From: Chryseobacterium sp.
Lineage (GTDB): Bacteria; Bacteroidota; Bacteroidia; Flavobacteriales; Weeksellaceae
NCBI GenBank assembly: GCA_031286615.1
Contig: JAITUA010000020.1
Coordinates: 620,001 to 684,000 of the forward strand
DNA: 64,000 nucleotides
Direction of reading: 5' to 3'
Shown here: piece after piece, positions 8,667-16,524 of the stretch
Position numbering within the stretch: the stretch's first letter is position 1
Layout: each line of letters opens with the position of its first letter
The notes under the pieces: generated by a model
The model's database searches: none
What the model was told of the DNA's origin: nothing
What the model saw: the letters and a program-made list of their open reading frames with translations, nothing else
Program-made: the position numbers and the translations under genes

Positions 8667-9593
8667 ATGAAAGTAACTGTAGTAGGTGCAGGAGCTGTAG
8701 GAGCAAGCTGTGCGGAATATATCGCAATGAAGAACTTCTGTTCAGAAGTAGTTTTGGTAGACATTAAAGAAGGGTTTGCTGAAGGTAAAGCAATGGATTT
8801 GATGCAGACAGCATCTCTTAACGGATTTGATACAAAAATTACGGGTACAACAGGAGATTACAGCAAAACTGCAGGTTCTCATGTAGCAGTAATCACTTCA
8901 GGAATCCCAAGAAAACCTGGAATGACAAGAGAAGAATTGATCGGTATCAATGCTGGTATCGTGAAAGAAGTTACTGAAAACTTGGTAAAAAATTCTCCGG
9001 AAGTAATCATTATTGTGGTTTCTAACCCAATGGATACTATGGCTTATCTTGTACACAAAACTTCAGGTCTTCCTAAGCACAAAATCATCGGAATGGGTGG
9101 TGCATTAGACTCTGCAAGATTCAAATACAGATTGGCTGAAGCATTAGAAGCTCCAATTTCTGATGTTGACGGAATGGTTATCGCTGCTCACAGTGATACA
9201 GGTATGCTTCCATTATTGAGCAAAGCGACAAGAAATGGAGTTCCTGTAACTGAATTTTTAAGTGAAGACCAACAAAAATATGTAATCGAAGAAACTAAAG
9301 TAGGAGGAGCTACTCTTACAAAATTATTGGGAACTTCAGCTTGGTATGCTCCAGGTGCAGCAGTTTCTGTAATGGTTCAGGCGATTGCATGTGACCAGAA
9401 GAAAATGATCCCTTGTTCTTTAATGCTTGAAGGTGAGTATGGTCAAAATGATATCTGCTTAGGAGTTCCTGCTATCATCGGAGCAAACGGAGTAGAATCA
9501 ATTGTAAACGTAACATTGACTGCTGAAGAGCAATTGAAATTCGCTGAAGCTGCAAATGCAGTAAGAGAGGTGAATGGAGATCTTAAATTTTAA
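8667..9593 (+). CDS. mdh: Malate dehydrogenase
   Basis: NAD-dependent oxidation of malate to oxaloacetate in the citric acid cycle. The 308-residue protein begins with the Rossmann motif GAGAVGASCA (residues 7-16), has SGIPRKPGMTREEL (substrate loop with catalytic Args), VSNPMD, and IGMGGALDSARFKYRLA (Arg for substrate). The catalytic His lies in AAHSDTGMLP, where most homologues have GHGD. Length fits the LDH-like MDH family. It is monocistronic between a strong upstream promoter and a strong 15-base-pair terminator. Confidence 0.95.
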   Translation: MKVTVVGAGAVGASCAEYIAMKNFCSEVVLVDIKEGFAEGKAMDLMQTASLNGFDTKITGTTGDYSKTAGSHVAVITSGIPRKPGMTREELIGINAGIVKEVTENLVKNSPEVIIIVVSNPMDTMAYLVHKTSGLPKHKIIGMGGALDSARFKYRLAEALEAPISDVDGMVIAAHSDTGMLPLLSKATRNGVPVTEFLSEDQQKYVIEETKVGGATLTKLLGTSAWYAPGAAVSVMVQAIACDQKKMIPCSLMLEGEYGQNDICLGVPAIIGANGVESIVNVTLTAEEQLKFAEAANAVREVNGDLKF

Positions 9594-9630
9594 TAATTGA
9601 TCTGCTTTTAAGCAGGAATTACAATAGATA

Positions 9631-9670
9631 AAAACCGGCTGTTTCAATTTGAAACAGCCGGTTTTGTTTT
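9631..9670 (+). terminator. Rho-independent terminator of mdh
   Basis: Perfect 15-base-pair stem, 9631-9645 with 9651-9665, five-base loop AATTT, then GTTTT. The A/T symmetry means it can serve both strands, so it may also stop the convergent hydrolase gene at 9712. Confidence 0.9.
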
Positions 9671-9711
9671 AAAGAATATTTTTTAATTATAAAATAATTG
9701 CCAATACAATA

Positions 9712-10629
9712 TCACTTCGTTACATTCACAAAATTGTTGACAGCATTCACAAATTCATTATTTTTTTCATAATATAAAAGGTGTCCTCCATCAATGGAAA
9801 CTACTTTCTGATTGGGAAACTGAAAGGTTTTATAATGCTGAGTTCCGACTGCTTTATCCTTTTTTCCGGTAATAATGAGTACAGGAACATGAATCTCTTT
9901 TGTGACAGAAGCATAATCTGCATAATATTCCGGGAAATCTTTGGGTTTTGAAATGACCGCCATTCCAAAGTCGATGATACGGGGATGGAGAGAATCTATC
10001 TTATCCATTTGTTTTATGGTTTCTATATCTTCGGTAAGGAATTTATACCTGATTCTTTTTTTTCTTAATGCACCACTTATTTTTGAAAGTTCTGAAGAAA
10101 GGCTGTCTTTAGGAACTGCTCTGCTTTGTGTCTGTAAAAGACTATTCCCATATTCAATCTGTTCTTTAATAGATTCATCATTCAGAAAATGAAGAGTGAC
10201 GTTGGCAAGAATGAGTCCTTTGGTATGCTGGGGATATTTTTTTGCATAATTTACCGCAATAATTCCACCAAAAGAATGTGCCAGTAAGAAGATCTTTTTC
10301 AATTTAAGATGCTGTCTCAGTTCTTCAATATCCTGAACCATTTTATCGAGATGGTAATTTTCTGATGTGCCGGATTCCCCGGAACCCCGCTGATCCATAT
10401 AGACCATCTGCATATTTTTTTCAAGATTATTTCCTCCCATCAGTTCAAAGGATGGATATCCTTGTCCTGGCCCTCCGGGAATATAGATACATGCTTCTCC
10501 TTTTCCGGAGACTTTATATTTGATCTTTACATGATCCGAGGTTTCATAAAAACCTTCAGAGGAATTATTCTGAGCTGAAACAACATTCAGGGAAGTGAAA
10601 AAAAAGAGTAGGATAGCAATTGTTTTCAT
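9712..10629 (-). CDS. Secreted alpha/beta hydrolase, prolyl-aminopeptidase-like
   Basis: Exported hydrolase of unknown substrate. A signal peptide (about residues 1-19, cleavage VSA-Q) precedes an alpha/beta-hydrolase fold. Motifs: oxyanion region [18 protein letters not shown], nucleophile elbow AHSFGG with catalytic Ser, acid in [10 protein letters not shown] and base in DGGHLLYYE. The DQRGSG and PGGPG combination is typical of the proline iminopeptidase (S33) subgroup, but this subgroup includes many esterases, so peptidase activity is not assured. The 305 residues are full length. It stands alone, convergent with mdh. Confidence 0.82.
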   Translation of the reverse strand: MKTIAILLFFFTSLNVVSAQNNSSEGFYETSDHVKIKYKVSGKGEACIYIPGGPGQGYPSFELMGGNNLEKNMQMVYMDQRGSGESGTSENYHLDKMVQDIEELRQHLKLKKIFLLAHSFGGIIAVNYAKKYPQHTKGLILANVTLHFLNDESIKEQIEYGNSLLQTQSRAVPKDSLSSELSKISGALRKKRIRYKFLTEDIETIKQMDKIDSLHPRIIDFGMAVISKPKDFPEYYADYASVTKEIHVPVLIITGKKDKAVGTQHYKTFQFPNQKVVSIDGGHLLYYEKNNEFVNAVNNFVNVTK

Positions 10630-10675
10630 ATTATTATAACAATTGTAAAGGGTTATTTATTACTAAAATACTCAA

Positions 10676-10765
10676 TTATCTTCCTTTTGCTTTTTCGCTT
10701 ATTAAGATCATAACGGTACTGATCATTGCTGCTACCGGTTTTCCTTCGATGTTGGTGGTACTTTT
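10676..10765 (-). other. Possible 3' remnant of a lost gene
   Basis: Within the gap between two minus-strand genes, one frame reads about 28 residues containing EGKPVAAMISTVMILISEKA before a stop at 10676. It has no start and is preceded by a TAG. The amphipathic, protein-like composition hints at a gene tail left by deletion, but the piece is too short to identify. Confidence 0.22.
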
Positions 10766-10778
10766 CTATTAGAGGAAA

Positions 10779-11048
10779 TTAATCTTCATCTTCGTTATCC
10801 TGAAATTCAGTCATCATTAGGTTGTAATAGGCAATATATTCCGCTTTTTCATCCTTAGTCCATGCATCAAGTTCAAGCGTTTTCTTTCTCGCTTCCAAGA
10901 GAGAGATCTTTTGATTATACTGTACAAATGCAATACATCCTATAAAAGAAAGATTATTGTCTTTGAGTTCCCGCACTTTATCTGATAGCTCTTGAGTATT
11001 GTTTGCCTTGAAAGCAAGGGCTGCCGCCTTGATCTCATTAATGGTCAT
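10779..11048 (-). CDS. Small acidic helical protein, unknown
   Basis: I do not recognise this 89-residue protein. It is predicted almost wholly helical, starts MTINEIKAAALAF, contains the segment IGCIAFVQYNQKISLLEARKKTLEL, and ends in an acidic tail (QDNEDED). No signal peptide or membrane helix, so cytoplasmic. It begins 18 bases after the stop of the glycolipid-binding-type gene upstream, so the two are probably co-transcribed. The SLLEAR segment is reminiscent of ribosome-associated or L7/L12-C-terminal-like helices found in small bacterial adaptors, but this is only an impression. Confidence 0.65.
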   Translation of the reverse strand: MTINEIKAAALAFKANNTQELSDKVRELKDNNLSFIGCIAFVQYNQKISLLEARKKTLELDAWTKDEKAEYIAYYNLMMTEFQDNEDED

Positions 11049-11066
11049 GTTGAGTATTTTATGTTT

Positions 11067-11618
11067 TCAGAGTTCTGTAATTTTCTCAAATAATTCTGGA
11101 TAACTAATGACCAATCCACTTTCATCAATTGAAATCTCGGCTTTAAAATCATTTTCAATATTTTCATACAGATATTGATAGGGTGCTCTCCTTGTATATT
11201 TCTGTTGTACAGGTTTGATATGCTGTTTGAGTACATCGATGTAAATAACATCTATTTTTTGAGATTTGTTCTCTGAAAGATTTAAATTATTTATGGGAAG
11301 CGTATTGGTAAATGGAGTTAAAGAAATATCAATAAACTTGAAATTATTGAATTCAGGATTTATAACATTATTGATTTCCCATTGATCCTGCAGTTTTTTT
11401 CCTTCTAATGTTGTTTTAACCTTATTGACCTCAGATTCGATCTGAAAATTCTGAATGATCCAGTTTTTATCAATGAACATTCTATAATCCACAGCATAAA
11501 TTTTATCTTTATAACAGCCTATAATTCTTGATTGTACAGTGTAACCTTTATCATCAGAATGTATATTAAAATATTCAAGGGATTGATAAAATATTCCTTT
11601 CCAAATCAATGTTTTCAT
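11067..11618 (-). CDS. Putative glycolipid-binding family protein (DUF1089-like)
   Basis: The 183-residue protein has the pattern of the putative glycolipid-binding family: an N-terminal beta sheet starting KTLIWKG, a central LPINNLNL, then QKYTRRAPYQYLYEN and a closing EISIDESGLVISYPELF. No signal sequence. The biochemical role of this family is poorly established and the name rests on domain databases. It lies upstream of, and close to, the small acidic gene at 10779, and downstream of a Crp/Fnr regulator in the same direction (48-base gap). Confidence 0.7.
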   Translation of the reverse strand: MKTLIWKGIFYQSLEYFNIHSDDKGYTVQSRIIGCYKDKIYAVDYRMFIDKNWIIQNFQIESEVNKVKTTLEGKKLQDQWEINNVINPEFNNFKFIDISLTPFTNTLPINNLNLSENKSQKIDVIYIDVLKQHIKPVQQKYTRRAPYQYLYENIENDFKAEISIDESGLVISYPELFEKITEL

Positions 11619-11665
11619 ATATTATTATTTTGGGTGTGATTAGATTTTTTTAATGGATGGTGGTT

Positions 11666-12238
11666 TCAACGGATCATCCTTCGTTTCCGGATCCTGCTTA
11701 ATGTTTCTCTTGCTACTCCCAGAAACGAAGACAGCTGGGTAAGAGATATGCGTTGCAGCATTTCAGGATATTTGGTTTCAATATATTCCAGTCTTTCCTG
11801 TGCAGTATAGAGTTTGAATAGATTTGAAAATTCTTCCTGCCTGGAGGCAAACTGACGAATACAATGGCGTCCCAATGTTTCAATTTCAGGAATCTTTACG
11901 GCAGCTTCAAATAATTTCACCTTATCAAAAATAACAGTATGCATTTCTTCACAAGCGATGATATTGAATTCAGATTGCTGCCCGCTTCCAAAACTGCTGA
12001 TATTGGTTGCTATCTCGTTCTCAAAGAAGAATCCGGTGTTTTTTATAACTCCTTCTATTTCGTAATAGCTTTTACAAAATCCTTTATCAATGTAAAATAG
12101 GGAATGGCATATTTCACCTTCCTGTAACATCAGTTCATTTTTTTTGTAATGTCTTTCCGAAAGGGCAGGTTGAAGCATAATCCAGCTCTCGTCAGAAAAA
12201 GGAGTAAGGGATCTGATGTATTTCAAAAGATTTTGCAT
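11666..12238 (-). CDS. Crp/Fnr-family transcriptional regulator
   Basis: DNA-binding regulator with an N-terminal cyclic-nucleotide-type beta-roll (about residues 15-115, KNELMLQEGEICHSLFYIDKG) and a shortened C-terminal winged helix with LTQLSSFLGVARETLSRIRKR. The strict phosphate-binding-cassette residues of true cAMP receptors are not apparent, so a ligand other than cAMP, or none, is likely, as in many Bacteroidota members. The 190-residue length is usual. It may control the two genes downstream (11618-10779), which follow in the same direction. Confidence 0.85.
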   Translation of the reverse strand: MQNLLKYIRSLTPFSDESWIMLQPALSERHYKKNELMLQEGEICHSLFYIDKGFCKSYYEIEGVIKNTGFFFENEIATNISSFGSGQQSEFNIIACEEMHTVIFDKVKLFEAAVKIPEIETLGRHCIRQFASRQEEFSNLFKLYTAQERLEYIETKYPEMLQRISLTQLSSFLGVARETLSRIRKRRMIR

Positions 12239-12364
12239 GATATTGAGTGATCCTGTTTTTACGAAAATAGTGAAGTTTTCATAGATTATTTGTAGAAATA
12301 AGTTTCCGGAAATAAGAATCTACAAAAGTGCACTTTTTATAAAATTCAAATTTAAAACATCATA

Positions 12365-13434
12365 TTATTTGGGTAAAGGATCAGAGAGATACAGATTTTT
12401 TTTATTTATTTTTAGACTATTTGTATCATTAGTATACCAGTCTACAAATTTCTCATATTCTATTTTATTGTTGGTGAGCCAGTTTTCAAAGCCCTCTTTA
12501 TCTCCTATCTGGAACAGATAAAAATTATAAGCATTAAAAACGTTTTTGTCTTCCATTATTTTTTGATAGTTTAATAAAACATTGGATGGATTGCTCTTGT
12601 GTTTAAAATATTCTTTCATTGCCTTTCTTCTGATGTCTGACAGCGTTTCCAGATTAATTTCTTTTTTGTCAACAGAAGCGAGCGCAAAATATCCGCTGTA
12701 AAGGACGCAGAAAGGAAGTGGATCATTAGGCTTACTGTCTTTTTCAATAATGATAAAAGCTTGACAAAGATCAACTGTAGTATTTTTATCTGTGAATTTC
12801 ACCGCTTTTTTATACCCGTCATATAAAAGTTGACTCATCTCTTTGCTTCGAGCAGTGGTGCGTTCCAGATTTAAGAATATTTCACCATAAACGAGACCAT
12901 ACAGCGGATTTTTAGAATTTAAAAATAATTTGGCTATTCTGTAGTAGTTGGAAGGATATGACGGTTCTGCTTTTATCCCTTTTTCGTAGCTTTCAACGGC
13001 CTGGCTTATTTTTTTTGAAGTTCAAAGACAACTCCTTTCTCCAAATAAAGTTTTCCGGAAGACGGAAACTTTTTCAATCCCTCATCATAAGTCTTTATAG
13101 CTTGTTCAGGGTTATCTGTGTAATCATAGGCATTTCCGAGAAGGGCATAATAATAGTCATCTATATTTGAATAATCTTTAATCTTCTCCAATTGTGATAT
13201 ACCGCTGTTATAATCTTCTTTTCGGATAAGGGCCAGAGCAATTTCATAGGGGTATGTATAATCTTTTGGATCTTTTTTTTCACATTCTTTTAGGATAGCA
13301 ATACCTTCGTCATATTTTTCTTCGTCAATCAGCTTGATGGCATCATGAACTTCTTCACATTTGAATGACTTCTTTTGTGCATGGGTAAATGAAAAAGCAA
13401 TTAGTACAGCTATAAGACAAGTTTGTCGCATCAT
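12365..13434 (-). pseudogene. TPR-repeat exported protein, frameshifted at an A8 run
   Basis: Two open frames, 13434-13006 and 12838-12365, together encode one tetratricopeptide protein. The first half has a signal peptide (MMRQTCLIAVLIAFSFTHAQ) and TPR units (YEIALALIRKEDYNSGI, YYALLGNAYDYTDNPEQAI, GKLYLEKGVVFELQKK) then stops at TAA directly after eight A. Shifting frame there continues as ISQAVESYEKGIKAEPSYPS, a normal TPR helix pair, and runs into the second open frame, ending LSDPLPK. One extra A would give a single protein of about 356 residues from the ATG at 13434. It may be a real inactivation, a phase-variable slippage tract or a sequencing error. The ATG pair at 13434/13431 fits the signal peptide better than the ATG at 13467. 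Confidence 0.85.
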
Positions 13435-13472
13435 GAGTTTTGATATTAGTTTATTGCAAATATGCATTTTTT

Positions 13473-13501
13473 AAAACAAAAAAGAGCGGTAAAAACCGCC
13501 C
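13473..13501 (-). terminator. Terminator after the bacteriocin-like gene
   Basis: On the minus strand a short GC stem (GCGGT/ACCGC, plus positions 13486-13490 and 13495-13499) is followed by a T-rich tract (13473-13483). It lies just past the stop of the gene at 13530 and before the TPR gene. Confidence 0.7.
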
Positions 13502-13529
13502 TCCACAAGATTTTATCTAACAAAATATA

Positions 13530-13763
13530 TTACATATAAACACAACCGCATCCGGTTTCCCATTCCTGGCAAAGACGCATCGGTTCATTACAGCCAGGGT
13601 TGCTACCGCCACCGCCGGAAACTCTGTAACAAGTTCCATCGCTGCAATAGTATGAACCTACTGTTGGAGGACAATTACCATCCATGTCACATAAAGCATA
13701 AGGAGTGTCACCACCACTTATCAGCACAAGCTGGCTTCTCTTTAGTTTTTTTAAATTTTTCAT
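13530..13763 (-). CDS. Double-glycine-leader bacteriocin-like peptide precursor
   Basis: A 77-residue precursor with the leader MKNLKKLKRSQLVLISGG, ending in Gly-Gly as in peptides matured by C39-peptidase ABC transporters. The core after GG is about 59 residues and Cys-rich: eight Cys, including NCPP, YYCSDGTCYR, NPGC, LC and a closing TGCGCVYM, and contains GGGGSNPG. Such GG-leader small proteins are frequent in Chryseobacterium; their activity is mostly untested. No C39 transporter or modification enzyme lies nearby, so export would have to use a system encoded elsewhere. It has its own terminator downstream. Confidence 0.78.
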   Translation of the reverse strand: MKNLKKLKRSQLVLISGGDTPYALCDMDGNCPPTVGSYYCSDGTCYRVSGGGGSNPGCNEPMRLCQEWETGCGCVYM

Positions 13764-13873
13764 AGTAATAATCTTTAATTTGTTGATTACTAATATATAG
13801 AAAAATTAGCACACCAGCAAGTGTTTTAAATATTAGGAGTTAAATATTTTATAATAATATCTTTTTACCAGGT

Positions 13874-14410
13874 TTAATCCACATCTAAAGTCATAAAAAG
13901 AGCAATCTCGTCCGGATTATTGTATAGTCTTGTGTTCAGCCCTGTAATATTGAATCCCATTCTTCTGTAAAACTGAATAGCCGGATAGTTGGTATTCTGT
14001 GTTTCCAGTTCAATGACTCTGCAATTTAGTCTGCGGGCTTCTTTAATGGCACTTTTAATCAACATAATTCCGATTCCCTGCCTTCTGTGTTTTTCGTCAA
14101 TCAGTATGTTTTCTATGTACAGGCTGTTGTTCCACGTTCTGTGCTCAGAGATGATCCAGCCTGCAAGATCTTCACCAATGAAGGCTCCAAAAGAACTTTT
14201 CTGTTCTATAAGACTATTCAGTTCTTCAAATTCTTCAGAAGTAGTCTCCCAGCTTTTGGTATAAGGTAAAGTCTTTTCTTTTAAGTTAAACTCGAAAGAA
14301 CCTCCAAACTCAATAGAGGAAACCGAATATATTCTATCCGTTGTATAACCGTTATGTCCCCAGTTTACGCTTGGATCGTTGGTTTGTTTTTGTAATTTTC
14401 TTATTTCCAC
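13874..14410 (-). CDS. GNAT acetyltransferase, streptothricin-acetyltransferase-like
   Basis: Acetyl-CoA-dependent N-acetyltransferase of 178 residues. Motif A RRQGIGIMLIKSA (acetyl-CoA pyrophosphate loop) and the C-terminal AIQFYRRMGF followed by NNPDEIALFM are seen. The DEIALFM ending together with FYxxxGF is like streptothricin acetyltransferases, so antibiotic or small-amine acetylation is possible, but general GNAT enzymes share much of this. It is the last gene of a run 16429-13874 with short gaps (16 bases after the VOC gene). Confidence 0.82.
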   Translation of the reverse strand: MEIRKLQKQTNDPSVNWGHNGYTTDRIYSVSSIEFGGSFEFNLKEKTLPYTKSWETTSEEFEELNSLIEQKSSFGAFIGEDLAGWIISEHRTWNNSLYIENILIDEKHRRQGIGIMLIKSAIKEARRLNCRVIELETQNTNYPAIQFYRRMGFNITGLNTRLYNNPDEIALFMTLDVD

Positions 14411-14426
14411 ATCAGATATTTTAAAC

Positions 14427-14819
14427 TTATTGAATTTCAGTACAGATTTCTACCAGATAATTGTTTGGGTCTTTGATATAAGCTGTTTTTTGTCCCCAAG
14501 GTTTTACTGCAATATCTTCATAAAGTTCAGCACCATTTTTTATTGCTTTTTCCACCAAAGCTTCTACATCATCAGTGACAAATCCCAGTTCTATTCCAAA
14601 AGGTTTATCTTCCTTTTTTGAAGTTAAAAATCCTTTCTTAATATTGGAATCTGCGAGACTTACAGCAGCAAATGACAAAGTAGTTTCTCCGGTCAGCAGT
14701 TCTCCATAATCTTTTTCAGGAGTAATGAATTTTATTTCAGAACCGAAGGTGTTTTTATAGAAGTTCATAGACTGTTCTACATCTTCCACATACAGAATGA
14801 CATATTTGAATTTGATCAT
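14427..14819 (-). CDS. VOC (glyoxalase/bleomycin-resistance fold) protein
   Basis: Vicinal oxygen chelate protein of 130 residues with paired beta-alpha-beta-beta-beta units: FKYVILYVEDVEQSMNFYK at the start, and PWGQKTAYIKDPNNYLVEIC at the end, whose Glu is the usual metal ligand. Start chosen at 14819 (MIKFKYV) rather than the ATG at 14828, since the domain begins immediately. Substrate unknown; such proteins range from dioxygenases to drug-binding resistance factors. It lies between a GNAT gene and two unknown genes in one apparent operon. Confidence 0.82.
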   Translation of the reverse strand: MIKFKYVILYVEDVEQSMNFYKNTFGSEIKFITPEKDYGELLTGETTLSFAAVSLADSNIKKGFLTSKKEDKPFGIELGFVTDDVEALVEKAIKNGAELYEDIAVKPWGQKTAYIKDPNNYLVEICTEIQ

Positions 14820-14838
14820 AGCATGCAATTAAAATGGT

Positions 14839-15624
14839 TTATTTTTTATTTAAAATATATTCCTCATTCACCATAAGTTCTACATGAGGTCCTTGTAAAG
14901 GATATTCTTTAAAGCTTCCGAAGTGACCGAAATGAAGAGGATATTTCTGTGTAAGCTGTCTTACTTTACTTCCAAAAGAATTGATATCAACCTTTTGAAC
15001 AAATTCCTTTTTCTGTCTGCCATTAGTGAAAAAGAGCATCAGATTACAATGATCTTTAAAATCAAAATCATTATAGTAAAATACATTGAGGTTTTCTTCT
15101 TTGCATATCTGTGATAAATCATCAATAAGGCTTTGTTTGTATTGGAGAGGCAGATTACAATCAATTCTGGCAGCGTAATTTTCTGCATTGCTTTTCCTGA
15201 AGTCAGAACCAACCATCTGAATGAATCTGTGTTCTATATTTTTGAATTCTTCTCTTTCCAGAGCATAGCTCTTGCTGGATTGAATGGTAAAAGGAATATT
15301 GGAATCTATCAACTCTGCATGTTCACGAATCAATAGTTCTTCTATTTCTTCCGCCATTTGAAAATGAAAATCAAAGAGAAGATAATCTCCGATATTGATG
15401 ATCAGCTGGTTTTCATTGATATTCAAGTGCAAATAAGTTCTTTTGAAACGCTTTTTCAATTCTTCCAGTTTTCCAATAAAATCATCCGTATTTTCTACCT
15501 GAACTCTTGCTGCCAGTTCTGCCGGATTATCAGCATGTCCGCCATATCCAGGATAAAATTTGAAGAATTTAAAGTCATATAAATCATTTGGAAATTTGAA
15601 ATACCAGTATACGCCTAAAATCAT
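14839..15624 (-). CDS. Conserved hypothetical protein
   Basis: A 261-residue soluble protein I cannot assign. It starts MILGVYWYFKFPNDLYDF, has a charged helical segment (DFIGKLEELKKRFKR), a second alpha/beta half with YAARIDCNLPLQYKQSLIDD, and ends near FGHFGSFKEYPLQGPHVEL, where two His and a Gly-rich turn are suggestive of a ligand site. No signal peptide. It starts 16 bases after the stop of the neighbouring unknown gene and ends 10-20 bases before the VOC gene, so all four genes 16429-13874 may form an operon. Confidence 0.7.
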   Translation of the reverse strand: MILGVYWYFKFPNDLYDFKFFKFYPGYGGHADNPAELAARVQVENTDDFIGKLEELKKRFKRTYLHLNINENQLIINIGDYLLFDFHFQMAEEIEELLIREHAELIDSNIPFTIQSSKSYALEREEFKNIEHRFIQMVGSDFRKSNAENYAARIDCNLPLQYKQSLIDDLSQICKEENLNVFYYNDFDFKDHCNLMLFFTNGRQKKEFVQKVDINSFGSKVRQLTQKYPLHFGHFGSFKEYPLQGPHVELMVNEEYILNKK

Positions 15625-15640
15625 TGGTTCCTAAATTAAT

Positions 15641-16429
15641 TTAAAAATTAAAGAATTGAATAAATCTCGATAATTGGGATTGGAATTTAATTTTTTCATA
15701 ATCTTTATCTGGATTATATATTTTAATTTCGATTTTATCTCTTTCTTTGATTACAAGCCCGGAATGAGTTTCAAGATTTGAATTAATTCTTTCCAGTAAA
15801 TCCAATTGAAGCATCACATCTAATATTCTTTTTCCGTCCGCGAAATTTTCATAAATAGTAATAGGAAGAGGTTGGTATTCAGGTGTAGATTTAATATAAA
15901 GAGAAAAAAAATAAGGATCAAGGTCTCCGAACTCCATCCCAAACATAAATGGAACTTCAATTTCCTGTTTTGTAATTACATTTTGAAAATAACAATGATA
16001 ACCATGAAGGAAATATCTCCATTTCCCTACTTTTCCACTCTGAGTTCTTCTACCTTTGAAATAATTAAAAGCCAGAAATGGGAAATCTTTGTTTAATTTT
16101 ACTTTCTTCTTTTTAAAAAATAAACTGACAAGTTCTTCTCCAAGTTTTCTGTAGTCTTTTGCGCATTGTACAAAAAATAATTGGTTGGCAATTATCTCTT
16201 CTTTTGTAATCAGTTTTTTTATTTCAATTTTAGGTTCCATCGAATTAATATCAATTGTAAAATGAGGAAGATATTTCTTTAATTGTTCACCATAATCCTC
16301 TCTCATGTGGCTGATAGGATGATCAAAAATTATTTTAATTCTTTTTTGACGGGGAATATTTCTGAGGTAATCAATGCAAGGAAGATCTTGAATTGATTTT
16401 GCATTTATTACATGAGTAGTTCTTTCCAA
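15641..16429 (-). CDS. Conserved hypothetical protein, possible two-domain
   Basis: The 262-residue protein is not recognised. The N-terminal half is basic and lysine-rich (FFKKKKVKLNKDF); the C-terminal half has KWRYFLHGYHCYFQN followed by VPFMFGMEFGDLDPYFF and YENFADGKRILDV, a pattern of His-Gly-x-x-Cys then an acidic strand pair that recalls small domains seen in immunity proteins of polymorphic toxins. That resemblance is weak. It is the first gene of the run ending at 13874 and is divergent from pafA. Confidence 0.65.
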   Translation of the reverse strand: MERTTHVINAKSIQDLPCIDYLRNIPRQKRIKIIFDHPISHMREDYGEQLKKYLPHFTIDINSMEPKIEIKKLITKEEIIANQLFFVQCAKDYRKLGEELVSLFFKKKKVKLNKDFPFLAFNYFKGRRTQSGKVGKWRYFLHGYHCYFQNVITKQEIEVPFMFGMEFGDLDPYFFSLYIKSTPEYQPLPITIYENFADGKRILDVMLQLDLLERINSNLETHSGLVIKERDKIEIKIYNPDKDYEKIKFQSQLSRFIQFFNF

Positions 16430-16494
16430 AACACTAAATCAATGATTAGTTCAAATTTAAATAAAATTTCACACTCCAAAACTTTCAAAACCCT

Positions 16495-16502
16495 TAAATT
16501 TG
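16495..16502 (+). promoter_or_regulatory. Candidate -7 box of pafA
   Basis: TAAATTTG matches the Bacteroidota -7 consensus TAnnTTTG and lies 22 bases before the pafA ATG. No good TTG is seen at the -33 distance, so support is partial. Confidence 0.45.
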
Positions 16503-16524
16503 TTGTCAATAAAAATTTACTTGG

